From positions 1-64,000 of the forward strand of contig CATXJC010000003.1 in assembly GCA_958369755.1 (NCBI GenBank): a stretch of DNA of 64,000 bases, read 5' to 3'. This DNA is from an uncultured Prevotella sp. GTDB taxonomy: Bacteria; Bacteroidota; Bacteroidia; Bacteroidales; Bacteroidaceae. Shown here piece by piece: positions 24,704-34,356 of this stretch. Below the pieces are notes generated by a model. That model did not search any database. It worked only from the letters and a program-made list of their open reading frames with translations, and was not told the origin of the DNA. Each line of letters starts with the position of its first letter. The first letter of the stretch is position 1. Made by a program: the position numbers and the translations under genes.

Positions 24704-25446
24704 ATAATATTGTCTTCAGTTTTTTCTTCTGTTGTTGGGGCTTTTGCAACTTCTGCAGGTTCTTCCTGGCTATCAGCAGCTCCAGCTTCCACCGTCTTCT
24801 CAATCATTCCATCCTTGAGATGGATGGTGCGGTCGGTGATGGCAGCAAGGCCCTCATCATGAGTTACGATGACGAAAGTCTGACCGAACTTGTCTCTGAG
24901 GTCGAAGAAGAGCTGGTGAAGCTCAGCCTTGTTCTTGGTGTCGAGACTTCCTGATGGCTCATCGGCAAGGATGACGGCAGGATTATTGACCAAAGCTCTC
25001 GCCACGGCTACACGCTGTTTCTCACCACCGGATAACTCGGCAGGTTTGTGACTGGCTCTATCGCTCAAGCCCATGAATTCCAATAACTCCTCGGCACGCT
25101 CCTTGGCTTCTTTTCGGCTCTTGCCTGCAATGAAGGCAGGAATCATGATGTTCTCCAGGGCGGTGAACTCAGGGAGAAGTTGGTGGAACTGGAAGACGAA
25201 ACCGAGATGCTGGTTCCGGAAATCGCTCAGTTTCTTGGTGCTGAGGCTGCTTGCATCGATGCCATCAACCATGATGCTGCCACTATCAGGCTTGTCGAGG
25301 GTACCGATAATCTGGAGAAGTGTAGTCTTGCCGGCACCACTAGGACCGACGATACTTACCACCTCGCCCTTGTCAATATGCAGGTCGATGCCCTTAAGCA
25401 CCTGCAGGGAGCCGAAGCTCTTGGTTATACCTTTTATATCAATCAT
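24700..25446 (-). CDS. LolD-type ABC transporter ATP-binding protein
   Basis: A 248-residue ATPase with Walker [11 protein letters not shown]-loop [10 protein letters not shown], signature LSGGEKQRV and Walker B VILADEP. The family (LolD/MacB/FtsE-like) drives lipoprotein release or efflux with a separate permease, which is not adjacent here. An in-frame upstream ATG at 25485 lies before the inferred transcription start (-7 box at 25473-25480), so I use the Met at 25446 that opens [12 protein letters not shown]. The last 30 residues are an acidic/Ala-Glu-rich tail not needed for ATPase function. Confidence 0.88.
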   Translation of the reverse strand: MIDIKGITKSFGSLQVLKGIDLHIDKGEVVSIVGPSGAGKTTLLQIIGTLDKPDSGSIMVDGIDASSLSTKKLSDFRNQHLGFVFQFHQLLPEFTALENIMIPAFIAGKSRKEAKERAEELLEFMGLSDRASHKPAELSGGEKQRVAVARALVNNPAVILADEPSGSLDTKNKAELHQLFFDLRDKFGQTFVIVTHDEGLAAITDRTIHLKDGMIEKTVEAGAADSQEEPAEVAKAPTTEEKTEDNII

Positions 25447-25472
25447 TTTCTTACTCAAAATTATTTTGCAGG

Positions 25473-25480
25473 CAAAATTA
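25473..25480 (-). promoter_or_regulatory. -7 box for the ABC ATPase/cvfB-like operon
   Basis: On the minus strand TAATTTTG lies 26 bp before the chosen start codon, which excludes the longer open frame. Confidence 0.6.
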
Positions 25481-25546
25481 AGCAAAATATTTGGAAATGC
25501 CTAATTTTAAGAGATAAAAAGAAATAAGGAGGGATATAAAAAAACA

Positions 25547-25580
25547 AAACGAGCCTTATTCTTGCAAATAAAGCTCGTTT
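25547..25580 (-). terminator. Terminator after the GH28 gene
   Basis: AACGAGC/GCTCGTT stem with an AT-rich loop; on the minus strand it is followed by TTTTGTTTTTTT. It ends the GH106-GH105-GH28 transcription unit. Confidence 0.8.
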
Positions 25581-25620
25581 CAGTACTCAATTCTGTATTA
25601 CTTTCTATAAAATGTATGTG

Positions 25621-27012
25621 CTATTTCAACCCGTCGGCATCGCCTGTGGTCTTCAATCCGTTGCTCTTTTCGCGAGGGGTGATATTCACTTTCTTTGCCA
25701 CGGTGTTCTCGATGAGATTGGCATCGAATGCCATCTTCTTGTCGGTGCAGGTGATATCTTCGAAGGTGAAATCTATCAGGCGGTATTTATCGCTCTTTCC
25801 AACATCAAAGAAGTTGTCACAATCCATCTGGATGTTCTTGATGGTGATGTTGTTGCATTGGCTTAATGGCATGTCCTTGCGGTCACCGGGCTTGAAGAAC
25901 TGGGTCCATGGGCGGATGACGAGGAAACTGCCGGTGGTGCCCTGGATATTATCCACTGTTACATATTCATAATGCTGCGGAGTATCAGGGCGCATCTTCA
26001 GCCAGAGCACGCGCTGTGCCTTATCCACCTTGATGTTGCGGAGCACGATATTGCGGTCTTTCACGCTTTCGCTGCCAAGAGTCAGACAGCCATGCACGGT
26101 TCCATAATGGCAGTTCTGGATGAGTACATTATACACCGGACCATTTTCCGGTGCCTGGTCTGCCCAGGTTCCCTTACCGCCCTTAATGGCGATGGCATCA
26201 TCGTTTACGCTCATATAGCAACCATCCACCAGCACATCGTGACAAACATCAATGTCGATGGCATCGCTGCTTGGTGCCCGCATGCCACTGGTAGGGGCGA
26301 AGATGGTGCAGCCCAGGAAGCGGACGTGGTCGCAACGGTAGATGTGGTTGGTCCAGAACGGACTGTTCTGAATATGCACATCCTGCAAGGTTACGTTGCT
26401 TGAGTTGCTGATATAGACGAGGCGGGGACGCTGTGCATCCTTGTTGGTGCATTCACGGTTCCAGGTGCGACGAATCCAGAACTCCTCCCAATAGTGATAG
26501 CCATTGCCATCGATGGTACCGGGACCTGCGATGGTGAAGCCGTTGCATTTATCTGCATTGATGAAGGCAGAGAAGTATTTGCAGGTTTCGCCCTCAATGC
26601 GGGTTTCTACCACAGGGAAATTGGCGATGCGGTCGCTGCCTTTCAGTTTTCCGCCTTCCGAAACATAAAGGTGGGTCTTTGGCTTGAAGAAGAGGGCACC
26701 GCTCTGATAGGTTCCGGCAGGAACCACGATGACACCGCCGCCATCTTGGGCTGCATGGTCGATGACAGCCTGGATGGCCTGGGTCTGAATCAGGGTACTA
26801 TCCGTCTTTACGCCATAGTCGGTGAGAATGTATTTCTTGCCGAGGGTATCCACGTTCACCTTCTGGGCGTTGCTGAACCAGGCATCCATCTTCGTTCCAT
26901 CAGGCCAAAGCTCGGTTTGTGCTTTTTTTGCTTTCTTCTGTTTCTTTGCGGCGTTGGCGCTCAGTGGCGAAAACGCCACCAGGCAAGCCATCAGCCAGAT
27001 ATATTTCTTCAT
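25621..27012 (-). CDS. GH28 polygalacturonase / rhamnogalacturonan-type hydrolase
   Basis: A 463-residue exported enzyme (signal peptide MKKYIWLMACLVAFSPLSANA) with a right-handed beta-helix. Family GH28 landmarks: GVKTDSTLIQTQAIQAVID near the start, SSDAIDIDVC and VNDDAIAIKGG with the catalytic aspartates, HGCLTLGSE in the position of the GHG..GSE motif, and KMRPDT for the RxK motif. It cleaves galacturonic-acid linkages in pectin backbones. The variant GHG region suggests a rhamnogalacturonan or exo-acting subgroup rather than a classical endopolygalacturonase. It is last in a minus-strand unit with GH105 and GH106, which fits degradation of rhamnogalacturonan. Confidence 0.92.
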   Translation of the reverse strand: MKKYIWLMACLVAFSPLSANAAKKQKKAKKAQTELWPDGTKMDAWFSNAQKVNVDTLGKKYILTDYGVKTDSTLIQTQAIQAVIDHAAQDGGGVIVVPAGTYQSGALFFKPKTHLYVSEGGKLKGSDRIANFPVVETRIEGETCKYFSAFINADKCNGFTIAGPGTIDGNGYHYWEEFWIRRTWNRECTNKDAQRPRLVYISNSSNVTLQDVHIQNSPFWTNHIYRCDHVRFLGCTIFAPTSGMRAPSSDAIDIDVCHDVLVDGCYMSVNDDAIAIKGGKGTWADQAPENGPVYNVLIQNCHYGTVHGCLTLGSESVKDRNIVLRNIKVDKAQRVLWLKMRPDTPQHYEYVTVDNIQGTTGSFLVIRPWTQFFKPGDRKDMPLSQCNNITIKNIQMDCDNFFDVGKSDKYRLIDFTFEDITCTDKKMAFDANLIENTVAKKVNITPREKSNGLKTTGDADGLK

Positions 27013-27080
27013 GATTTGTTTTCTTTTTTATCTTTAAGATTAAAACTTGTGGGACCAGCGATGGAATCGCTGGGAACGGG

Positions 27081-27131
27081 GGCGAAAAGGGGGAAAAGGG
27101 GCTTTTTTACCTTTTTACCTTTTACCTTTTA
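27081..27131. repeat. 7/8-bp repeat block between GH105 and GH28
   Basis: Read on the minus strand, TAAAAGG units start on the GH105 stop codon and repeat four times with slight growth in the A-run. They are followed by CCCCTTTT units that can pair with them. A separate stem CCAGCGAT/ATCGCTGG lies at 27055-27073. Confidence 0.7.
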
Positions 27132-28256
27132 CTTTTTTGCTTTTACTAGCTTGTAATACTCTGCTGCGCCGAGCAGGAGGCAGCCTGTGCCGTAGTCCTC
27201 GAAGTCGGGAACTGAGGTGAAGGTGACAGGCTGACCGGCTGTAGGATCCTTTCCTGTGCCCTGGTTATAGCCGATGAAACCATCCTCGTGAACGGATGCG
27301 GCAAGAGCCTTCCAGGCCTTGTCCATCGCCTTCTGATAGGTAGCTCTAGGAAGAATGCCCTGCTGAACACCCCATGCCATACCATAGAGGAAGAGACCTG
27401 TACCGGTCATCTCAGGACCGCCATAGTTGGCAGGACAGACGAGGCTTACGTTCCAGTAGCCATCCTTGCGCTGGCATTTCAGAATAGCCTGACTCATAGA
27501 GATGAAATCCTTCTTCAGATACTGATAGTACTTGTCGGTCTTTGGCAAAGTCTCCATCACGCGGACCAGTGCTGCATACACCCAGCCGTTGCCACGGCTC
27601 CAGTAGCAGTTGCTGCCATCCTTCTCCTTGTAAGGTGGCACGTAGTCCTTGTCTCTCCACCAGAGACCTTCTTTCTTGTTAAAGAGACCGTTAGCCAGGG
27701 TATCACGGCTCCATTTATAGGAATTCATCGCATAATCCAGGTACTTGCGCTCACCTGTGATCTTGGCATACTTGGCATAGGCTGGCATCGCCATCTGGAT
27801 AGCGTCAATCCAGGTCCAGTAGTTTACACGCTTGGTGCTCATCTGGTGGTCGAGGTTCTCCTTTACCTTGCTCAAGTCCTTTTTGCCGCCTGTCTGAACG
27901 TAGCGGTCTATGTAGGTTTGCTGGCAGCACTGGTTGTCGGCATCGGTATCGTTCACGCTGCCACGGGCTGTCCATTTGTGATAATCCGCCCACTTGTCGG
28001 TATAGTCGAGATAGCGCTGCTGAGGGTCAATCTCGTAAAGCGCCATCAATCCCTCGTAATACACGGCGCGGGTCCAGAGGTTGCTGGTGCGGACTTTCTT
28101 CACGAATGTGTCGAGAGTAGGGTCGCTGTACTTTGTCATGAAGTAGTTGTTGGTGCGATTGGCTACTTCCAGAATTTCTTTTTGCAATGCGGTCTGGGCA
28201 GACATTGAGGTCAAGCCCATGAGCATACAGAGCGATGATAAGATCAGTTTCTTCAT
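27129..28256 (-). CDS. GH105 unsaturated rhamnogalacturonyl/glucuronyl hydrolase
   Basis: A 375-residue exported enzyme (signal peptide MKKLILSSLCMLMGLTSMSA). GH105 enzymes remove the unsaturated uronic acid left at the non-reducing end of rhamnogalacturonan oligosaccharides by polysaccharide lyases. Motifs: NLWTRAVYYEGLMALY, NYWTWIDAIQMAMP (conserved Asp), WSRGNGWVYAALVRVME and YGGPEMTGTGLFLYGMAWG, matching the alpha/alpha-barrel of YteR/YesR proteins. I use the Met at 28256 that opens the signal peptide; the frame continues upstream into GH106 without a plausible start. The 29-bp gap to GH106 indicates an operon. Confidence 0.92.
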   Translation of the reverse strand: MKKLILSSLCMLMGLTSMSAQTALQKEILEVANRTNNYFMTKYSDPTLDTFVKKVRTSNLWTRAVYYEGLMALYEIDPQQRYLDYTDKWADYHKWTARGSVNDTDADNQCCQQTYIDRYVQTGGKKDLSKVKENLDHQMSTKRVNYWTWIDAIQMAMPAYAKYAKITGERKYLDYAMNSYKWSRDTLANGLFNKKEGLWWRDKDYVPPYKEKDGSNCYWSRGNGWVYAALVRVMETLPKTDKYYQYLKKDFISMSQAILKCQRKDGYWNVSLVCPANYGGPEMTGTGLFLYGMAWGVQQGILPRATYQKAMDKAWKALAASVHEDGFIGYNQGTGKDPTAGQPVTFTSVPDFEDYGTGCLLLGAAEYYKLVKAKK

Positions 28257-28285
28257 TTGTCTTGTTATTAATGTTTGTTTATTAT

Positions 28286-30865
28286 TTACTTGATTTCCAC
28301 GAGCTTCACGGTGCTGTTCAGTCCGCTTGGCACAGGAGTCCAGTTCTCGTAGGTGGTCTTCTTGTAGTTGATATCTACCACATTGATTTCCTTCATCTTG
28401 CGCCACTTAACGCCCTGACGGTCCATTTCTGCGATGCGGTTGGCTGGCAGGTTGGTAACCTCGATGCGGATGATGTTCTTGCCCTTGTTGAGTGCATCCT
28501 TGCAGTTGAGGATATATGGTACAGCCCAGGCGCAGCCTACATATTTATTATTGATATAGACGCGGGCACTTTCACGTACATCCCCCAGGTCAATGGCCCA
28601 CTGTCTCTGGGCATCATCCTTCGACAGCTTGATGGTGGTTTCGTAAACACCTGTTCCCATCATCACCTTCGCCTTGTCGCTGAGACCTTCCCAAGACTTT
28701 ACGCCCTTGAGGTTGAAGGTTTCGCCCACCTTAGGAGCCTCCTCGGTGAATGACAGTTTCCAGGTATTGGCTGTCAGATCGATGGTCTTGCTATCCGCAG
28801 CCGCAAACTTCTCCTTTTCGCTCACCTTCACCTTGGAACCGAGTTTCCACTCGCTTACAGGCTTATCCGAGGTGATGAGGATGCGGCTCTCGCCACTCTT
28901 CAGGTTCAGCTGGATACCCTTGTCGCCGATGGTTGCCTCGTGGTATTTACCCGTCATAGGGTTGTACCAGATGCCATGCTTCTCGTTCACGGCCAAAGCT
29001 ACGGTAGAGGCGATATCCTTGCTGGTGAGGTTGGCGATGAAGTAATGATGACCGATGCTGTTGTTGCGGCGGATCATCTTCAACCCCAGGTTCTTTCTCA
29101 TCAGTTCCGGTTTTGCCGCCTGTTCCATCGCCTTGATGTTGTCGCCCTTGATGATCTTGGCGCCTTGTGCCTTGAGGGCAGAGATGTGCTCAATCACGTC
29201 GCTTGGCATGATGTTGTTGCCAGGGATGATGATGCCCTTATATCGGGTTCCGGCAGCCGTCTCTACCATTCCATTCTTAAAGGTACACGTGCGGAGATAC
29301 TTGTCGCTGATGTAATCGCAGTCGAAGCCAGCCTTGTCGATGTCGAGAATCACCTTGATAAACTCAGGTGCCTTCTTCGCCATGCTATGGATATCGAATT
29401 GCATCAGCCAGTTTTTGGTATCCTTGCGCCACATATCTCTTACAGGCAGATAAACCAGAAAATCATTGTCTGGCTGTCCCCACTGCAGATAGGTCTGGCA
29501 GTTGGTGATGTACTTCATCAGTTCCGGAGCGTCGCGCCAGATGCTGTTGGTAGGACTCATATCCACCGAAGCATAGAATTTCCATCCTGGCCATGGATCG
29601 TTCTTTGGCGAATAGGCGGTGCCATGGAAGAACATGTGGTTCACTCCGGCGCAGAACATCAGGTCCATATCCGGTTTCATCTGGCTCAGGGAAGTGCGGA
29701 AGTGCTCGGTGAGCCAGGTGAAGGTTTCGCTGGATGTATATTTCTTTCCGGTGATGTGCGCTGCTGATGGGGCATATTTCAGCATGCTGAGGTCGCTGAA
29801 GTTAGGACGTGTCTTACCCGGATCCTTGCGCAGTCCTTTGATGCCGAAATCGGTCAGTCCGAAGCCTTCAATCTCCGGGATGTCAACGGCTGCATAGCAG
29901 TCGATGAGGTTGGCAGGTGAACCGTGTGCCTGGTTTCGGGTGATGGCACCACGTTTGTTTGCCCATTTGGTCCACTGTTCGGTGAAGTTATGGAGCAGCA
30001 TGTCGCCCAGGGTTTCACGGTAATCGCTTACCACCACAGCATCGCCATCGAGGAACTCCGGGAACTTATCCTGCAGTTTGTATCCGTGATATTTCTCGAA
30101 TTCTGTCAGGAGGGTAGGAGTCCAGTTGGCGCCATACACCTCGTAGCTGTCATTGAAGAAGGTATGAGGATATGGAGTCTTGGATGCTACGAAGGCGCTG
30201 TCGATGTGGTGCAGATAATTCGCCACGGCAGTAGAGTCGAAATGGTCGATAACGTATCCTTCTCCTCCAGGTGCAGCACGTTTCACCTTCTGTCGGGTAC
30301 GGCTCTCATAGAGAGCGATGACTCGTTTCTTGTATTTTTCACCTTCCACAGGGAATGCCTTGATGACCTTCAGTTTGGCGAAGGCACGTTCTTTTTGTGG
30401 CACGTTGAATTCTATCTCCATCAGTTTCTGCTTCACATCCACGATGGTATCTACGAATACCGCCTTGCATGCTGCTTCGCTGATAGGTACCCAAGGACCA
30501 CCGAAAGGCCAGCCTGTTCCGGTGGCCATATCCGTTTCGATGCCCACCTGCTTGTTTTCCTTTTCCACGAACTTGAGCATATCCATCCATTTAGGCGAGA
30601 GATAAGGGATATCATTCTTGTCGTTACCCTGCACGCCATAGAGCGGTGTGATTTCCACGGCACCGATACCCGCCTTGGCGTATTCGCCAAGGTTCCACTT
30701 CAGATTCTCTTGATCCACAGCAGATCCCATCCACCACCATCTTACGCCCGGTTTGGCTTCCTGCGTAGGGGTAGGGAGCAACTGAGCCTGGCAGTTGAGT
30801 GAAGACATCAAAGCCAAGGCAAAGGATAATCCTATAAATTTATGATTTCTTTTATAGTTCATCAT
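28286..30865 (-). CDS. GH106 alpha-L-rhamnosidase
   Basis: An 859-residue exported enzyme releasing L-rhamnose from pectic chains or side groups. After the signal peptide (ending NCQAQ) the protein has the GH106 opening PGVRWWWMGSAVD..NLKWNLGEYAKAGIGAVEITPLYGV, a TIM-barrel with TDMATGTGWPFGGPWV and FFNDSYEVYGANWT, then VNHMFFHGTAYS, and a C-terminal beta-sandwich (LGDVRESARVYINNKYVGCAW). Length fits the family. First gene of the GH106-GH105-GH28 unit, with a -7 box at 30910. Two start ATGs are adjacent (30865 and 30862). Its product rhamnose is the substrate of the rha genes in this window. Confidence 0.9.
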   Translation of the reverse strand: MMNYKRNHKFIGLSFALALMSSLNCQAQLLPTPTQEAKPGVRWWWMGSAVDQENLKWNLGEYAKAGIGAVEITPLYGVQGNDKNDIPYLSPKWMDMLKFVEKENKQVGIETDMATGTGWPFGGPWVPISEAACKAVFVDTIVDVKQKLMEIEFNVPQKERAFAKLKVIKAFPVEGEKYKKRVIALYESRTRQKVKRAAPGGEGYVIDHFDSTAVANYLHHIDSAFVASKTPYPHTFFNDSYEVYGANWTPTLLTEFEKYHGYKLQDKFPEFLDGDAVVVSDYRETLGDMLLHNFTEQWTKWANKRGAITRNQAHGSPANLIDCYAAVDIPEIEGFGLTDFGIKGLRKDPGKTRPNFSDLSMLKYAPSAAHITGKKYTSSETFTWLTEHFRTSLSQMKPDMDLMFCAGVNHMFFHGTAYSPKNDPWPGWKFYASVDMSPTNSIWRDAPELMKYITNCQTYLQWGQPDNDFLVYLPVRDMWRKDTKNWLMQFDIHSMAKKAPEFIKVILDIDKAGFDCDYISDKYLRTCTFKNGMVETAAGTRYKGIIIPGNNIMPSDVIEHISALKAQGAKIIKGDNIKAMEQAAKPELMRKNLGLKMIRRNNSIGHHYFIANLTSKDIASTVALAVNEKHGIWYNPMTGKYHEATIGDKGIQLNLKSGESRILITSDKPVSEWKLGSKVKVSEKEKFAAADSKTIDLTANTWKLSFTEEAPKVGETFNLKGVKSWEGLSDKAKVMMGTGVYETTIKLSKDDAQRQWAIDLGDVRESARVYINNKYVGCAWAVPYILNCKDALNKGKNIIRIEVTNLPANRIAEMDRQGVKWRKMKEINVVDINYKKTTYENWTPVPSGLNSTVKLVEIK

Positions 30866-30909
30866 ATTGGGTTTTATTAAGTTGTTCTTAATTGTTTATT
30901 CTTCGTTTG

Positions 30910-30917
30910 CAAAGATA
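30910..30917 (-). promoter_or_regulatory. -7 box for the GH106-GH105-GH28 unit
   Basis: On the minus strand TATCTTTG lies 44 bp before the GH106 start. No TTG at -33, which suits a promoter needing an activator. Confidence 0.6.
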
Positions 30918-31047
30918 GCGAAAAATACCCAATAATAGCAGTATTATGATTCTTAAAAATGTAAAATAGTACAAATATGCTAGGTGTTTTGCCAAAAAAT
31001 CAAGGAATTACACACAAAAGAAGACCTCGCAAAATGCAAGGTATTAA

Positions 31048-31089
31048 AAAAGGTAAGGTGGTCATCGGCTGATGATCACCTTACCTTTT
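31048..31089 (-). terminator. Strong hairpin at the end of a gene remnant
   Basis: AAAAGGTAAGGTGGTCATC and GATGATCACCTTACCTTTT pair (one G-T) around a 4-base loop; on the minus strand a TTTTTT run follows. Its stem overlaps the last codons of the remnant at 31062-31178. Confidence 0.8.
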
Positions 31090-31178
31090 GATGGTTCTAT
31101 CTGAATCAGATATTTTTCGTCTTTATATTTGACGGGAATGTTCTTGCCAGCCTGCCTTAGTTGTGAGTGATTTGGTTA
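31062..31178 (-). pseudogene. Orphan C-terminal fragment of a lost gene
   Basis: Between GH106 and GH2, an open minus-strand frame of 38 codons without a start reads ..HSQLRQAGKNIPVKYKDEKY.. and ends KGKVIISR just inside a strong terminator. The lysine/beta-strand pattern looks like the final beta-sandwich strand of a secreted glycosidase, but the family cannot be named from so little. Upstream of it lies the GH2 terminator. It is best read as the tail of a deleted PUL gene. Confidence 0.5.
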
Positions 31179-31186
31179 CAAAAAAG

Positions 31187-31222
31187 AAAGCTAGTTGCTC
31201 AGCAAAGGCAACTAGCTTTTTT
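31187..31222. terminator. Bidirectional terminator after GH2
   Basis: AAAGCTAGTTGC/GCAACTAGCTTT perfect 12-bp stem; T-run on the plus side and TCTTTTTTG on the minus side. On the minus strand it closes the GH2 gene 15 bp after its stop. Confidence 0.88.
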
Positions 31223-31236
31223 TATAAACTCTCCTG

Positions 31237-34200
31237 CTATTTATTCTTTTTATTCTTGAGAAAATCAATCTCTACGATTCTCAATACCGGTTTGCCCTTC
31301 TTGATTCCTATGAAATCGAGGGTGCTTGCCTTGCCGCCCGCCAGCTCCTTGGTGTCGCTGAGCTGGGTCTTGCTCTTGGCATCGCCTATCATCCTGATGG
31401 TGATATCCTTCGCCTTCACTGGCTTGTCTATCTTGATATGAACATAGCCGAGGCAGGCGTAGGTGTAACCATCCCAAACCTTCTTCTTACCGGCAAAGAT
31501 GGCGAGCGGATACATCTTGTCTCTCCATCCCGTAAGTTTCACGGTGATTTCGTCTACCTTCTTTTTCTTGGTAAACAGATAGGTGATCCATGCATTCTCA
31601 GGCTTGCCATCGCTCTTCCATTCTGTAGTCTCATCGTCATCGAAAGTTTTCTGAGCATCTTCCTGGTTTACGCCAGCCACGGCACCGGTGATATCAATGG
31701 TCTCCTTGATATCGGTATAGGATGGGGTAGATGGCGTTTCGCCACGAGAAAGGTCGCCCTTCAAGCTGAACTGAGGCAGGTAGTGCTCGATATCGACCTT
31801 CTCGGTCTTCAAGTCGATGCTTGCCACGCCCTTGATGCCATCAGCACCAGCACAGATTGTGATGTTTCCTGGGTTCACGGTACTGCGGATCAGAACTCTG
31901 TTCACGCCGCATTCTACAGGTAAATCAATCTTTCCGATATAATTATCGAAGGTGTTGTCGCTATCTGTAGAGTCTAGAATATCTGCAGCTTTGCGGGCTG
32001 CCTTCTGTTCTGCTGTCTCGTTCTTATCTACCACGAGGCTCTGGTTCTTGGCAGCAAGTGCCTTTTGGGTTTCCTCGTTAGGAGTTGCCAATCCGCCAAT
32101 CCATTCCATTTCGCCCTGATAGTTGAAGTGGATGGTGCGGTTATCGAGTGGACAGCGTCTGCCCTGCTTATCAACTACCTCTACCTGGATGAGTGCCATG
32201 TCGGCACCGTCAGCCTTGAAACCTTCCGGGTTCTGGATGCTGGTGAGCTTGATGTGATGAGGCTTACCCGCAGTTTCGATGGCATATCGGCTTGATTCCT
32301 TCCTGATTCTTGAATCTTTTGAATTCTTATCTGCATGATTGTATGTATAAGCCACAGCCTCAATCTTGCCTGCCTCGAAAGGTACATTCTTCCAGGTGAA
32401 AAGCCACTGGTTGCTGCGTTCGCCCATACCCAGGCTCTTACCGTTGACGAAGAGTTCTACCTCGTCGCCGGTACTTACCACATATTCTGTCTGCTTGATG
32501 GTTCCTGGCTTGTAGTTCCAGTGACCTACGATATAGGGGGCATCTTTTTCAGGAGATACCCAGCCATTCCACATTACCTGATGAGCAAAGAAGGCATCCT
32601 TCGGAATGCGCATCGCATCGGTCACACCGCTCGAACGGTAGTTGGCCTCACCACGATGATGGGTGTTGGTATCCGAGAAGATGATCTTGGTACCGCCATC
32701 GCTTACTCTTTTGCCGGTGCCCGGACGCTCCTGCCAGTATTCGAACCAGCGCTCTACCATGCTTGCTGCAAAGGTATCCATGTTGTGATTGTATTCGAAG
32801 GCAGGCTTGCCACGATACAATGGTCCGTCGCCTTCCTTATGATAAGGATAGCTCTGCTCATCCCAGTATTTACGCAAACCCTCGTCGCGATGATACTCCA
32901 TCGACCACATCGGGTGCTTCTTACTCTTGTTGATGTAAAGCATCTCGCCGCCATATTCAGCCTCGTTGATGTTGAGCATCTCTCGGCTGCCGCTGGCTCT
33001 GCCTCCGTGAGGGTCGAACTCATCGCGGATGGCTTTCATCTGTAGCATGTGCTCGCGGCTCACGCCCTTGTTTCCGCTTTCATAGAAGATGATGCTAGGG
33101 TTGTTGCGGTTGTAGATGATGGCTTCCTTCATCAGTTCCAGGCGCTGTTCCCATCTGCGGTCGAAGACATCCTTCTCTGCATCACCTGCTGGCATCGCCT
33201 GAATCAGTCCCACACGGTCGCAGCTCTCGATATCCTGTTTCCAAGGGCAGACGTGCATCCAGCGAACCAGGTTACCGCCTGATTCTACCATCAGTTTGTT
33301 ACTGTAGTCGCTCAACCAGGCAGGAACGCTCATACCCACGCCAGGCCACTCGTTGGAGGTGCGCTGCGCATAGCCGTGCATCATGATGGCACGGTCGTTG
33401 AGATAGAACTTGCCTTCACCGAACTGGGTCTTGCGGAAACCGGTCTTGGTCACCACATCATCAATCTTGCTTCCGTCATCCGCCTTCAAGAGGGTCTTCA
33501 CGGTGTAGAGATATCCATATCCCCAGCTCCAGAAGTGGGCGTTGTTCAGGAGTCCGCTCACCTTCACTGTCTTGGTTTCGCCTGGCTTCAAGGTATATCT
33601 TTCGCCATCAAAATGGCCCACTTCCTTGCCGTCAGCGTCCAGAATCTTGGCGAAGAAGCGGAAAGAGCGAGACTTGGAATCCTCATTCCTTACCTGCGAT
33701 TCTGCATTCACCGTTACCTTCTTTCCTGCAATATCATAGTTGCTGCCATAGATATAGATACCTGTGGTCTTGAGATTATTGTAGAGCGGAAGAGTCTGGT
33801 AGAGTTTGTCGGTGATGTGGAGGAACACATTCTTTGGAATACCGCCATAGTTGGCATAGAAGTTCTTGTCGTTCCACTGGAAACGCTGACCGCTGGTGCG
33901 CTCACGATAGTTCCAGGAGTTATCCACACGTACGGCTATGACGTTTTCACCTTTTATAATATAAGGTGTCAGGTCGAATCCGCTTGCCATCACACCATTC
34001 TCGGTATATCCCACTTTCTTGCCATTGAGCCAGATGTCGGCACCGAAGCGCACGCCCTCAAACTCGATGAAATACTTGCGGTCGCCCACTTCTTGGATAT
34101 GGAAGTGCTTGCGATACCACATGATGGTGTCGCTGAGGTGTTCGATAGAAACCTTGAACGCTTCTTTCTCGTTAAAGGCACGAGGCAGCGTAATCTGTTT

Positions 34201-34356
34201 CCAACCGGCATCCTTGTAGTTTGCCTGTTCTGCTCTCGGGAAGTCGCCCACCTTGAGCAACCATCCTCCATTGAAATTGAGCTTTGTTCTTTCCACTGCA
34301 TTCATCTGGCAGAGCGAGATGAAAGCGAGTAGAAGTAGAAATAGTCTTTTTCTCAT
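31237..34356 (-). CDS. GH2-family glycoside hydrolase (beta-galactosidase-like) with extra C-terminal domains
   Basis: A 1039-residue exported enzyme. I use the Met at 34356, which begins the signal peptide MRKRLFLLLLAFISLCQMNA; an in-frame ATG at 34386 is the alternative. Domain order: sugar-binding jelly roll (FNGGWLLKVGDFPRAEQ..YRKHFHI), Ig-like sandwich, TIM barrel, DUF4982-like region (VSTGDEVELFVNGKSLG), and a C-terminal discoidin-like part. The barrel has SMEYHRDEG, a fitting nucleophile region, but the usual acid/base motif GNE is GNK (SIIFYESGNKGVS), with a Glu four residues earlier. Presumably it removes beta-linked galactose or a related sugar from rhamnogalacturonan side chains. 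It has its own promoter, divergent from rhaD. Confidence 0.88.
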   Translation of the reverse strand: MRKRLFLLLLAFISLCQMNAVERTKLNFNGGWLLKVGDFPRAEQANYKDAGWKQITLPRAFNEKEAFKVSIEHLSDTIMWYRKHFHIQEVGDRKYFIEFEGVRFGADIWLNGKKVGYTENGVMASGFDLTPYIIKGENVIAVRVDNSWNYRERTSGQRFQWNDKNFYANYGGIPKNVFLHITDKLYQTLPLYNNLKTTGIYIYGSNYDIAGKKVTVNAESQVRNEDSKSRSFRFFAKILDADGKEVGHFDGERYTLKPGETKTVKVSGLLNNAHFWSWGYGYLYTVKTLLKADDGSKIDDVVTKTGFRKTQFGEGKFYLNDRAIMMHGYAQRTSNEWPGVGMSVPAWLSDYSNKLMVESGGNLVRWMHVCPWKQDIESCDRVGLIQAMPAGDAEKDVFDRRWEQRLELMKEAIIYNRNNPSIIFYESGNKGVSREHMLQMKAIRDEFDPHGGRASGSREMLNINEAEYGGEMLYINKSKKHPMWSMEYHRDEGLRKYWDEQSYPYHKEGDGPLYRGKPAFEYNHNMDTFAASMVERWFEYWQERPGTGKRVSDGGTKIIFSDTNTHHRGEANYRSSGVTDAMRIPKDAFFAHQVMWNGWVSPEKDAPYIVGHWNYKPGTIKQTEYVVSTGDEVELFVNGKSLGMGERSNQWLFTWKNVPFEAGKIEAVAYTYNHADKNSKDSRIRKESSRYAIETAGKPHHIKLTSIQNPEGFKADGADMALIQVEVVDKQGRRCPLDNRTIHFNYQGEMEWIGGLATPNEETQKALAAKNQSLVVDKNETAEQKAARKAADILDSTDSDNTFDNYIGKIDLPVECGVNRVLIRSTVNPGNITICAGADGIKGVASIDLKTEKVDIEHYLPQFSLKGDLSRGETPSTPSYTDIKETIDITGAVAGVNQEDAQKTFDDDETTEWKSDGKPENAWITYLFTKKKKVDEITVKLTGWRDKMYPLAIFAGKKKVWDGYTYACLGYVHIKIDKPVKAKDITIRMIGDAKSKTQLSDTKELAGGKASTLDFIGIKKGKPVLRIVEIDFLKNKKNK

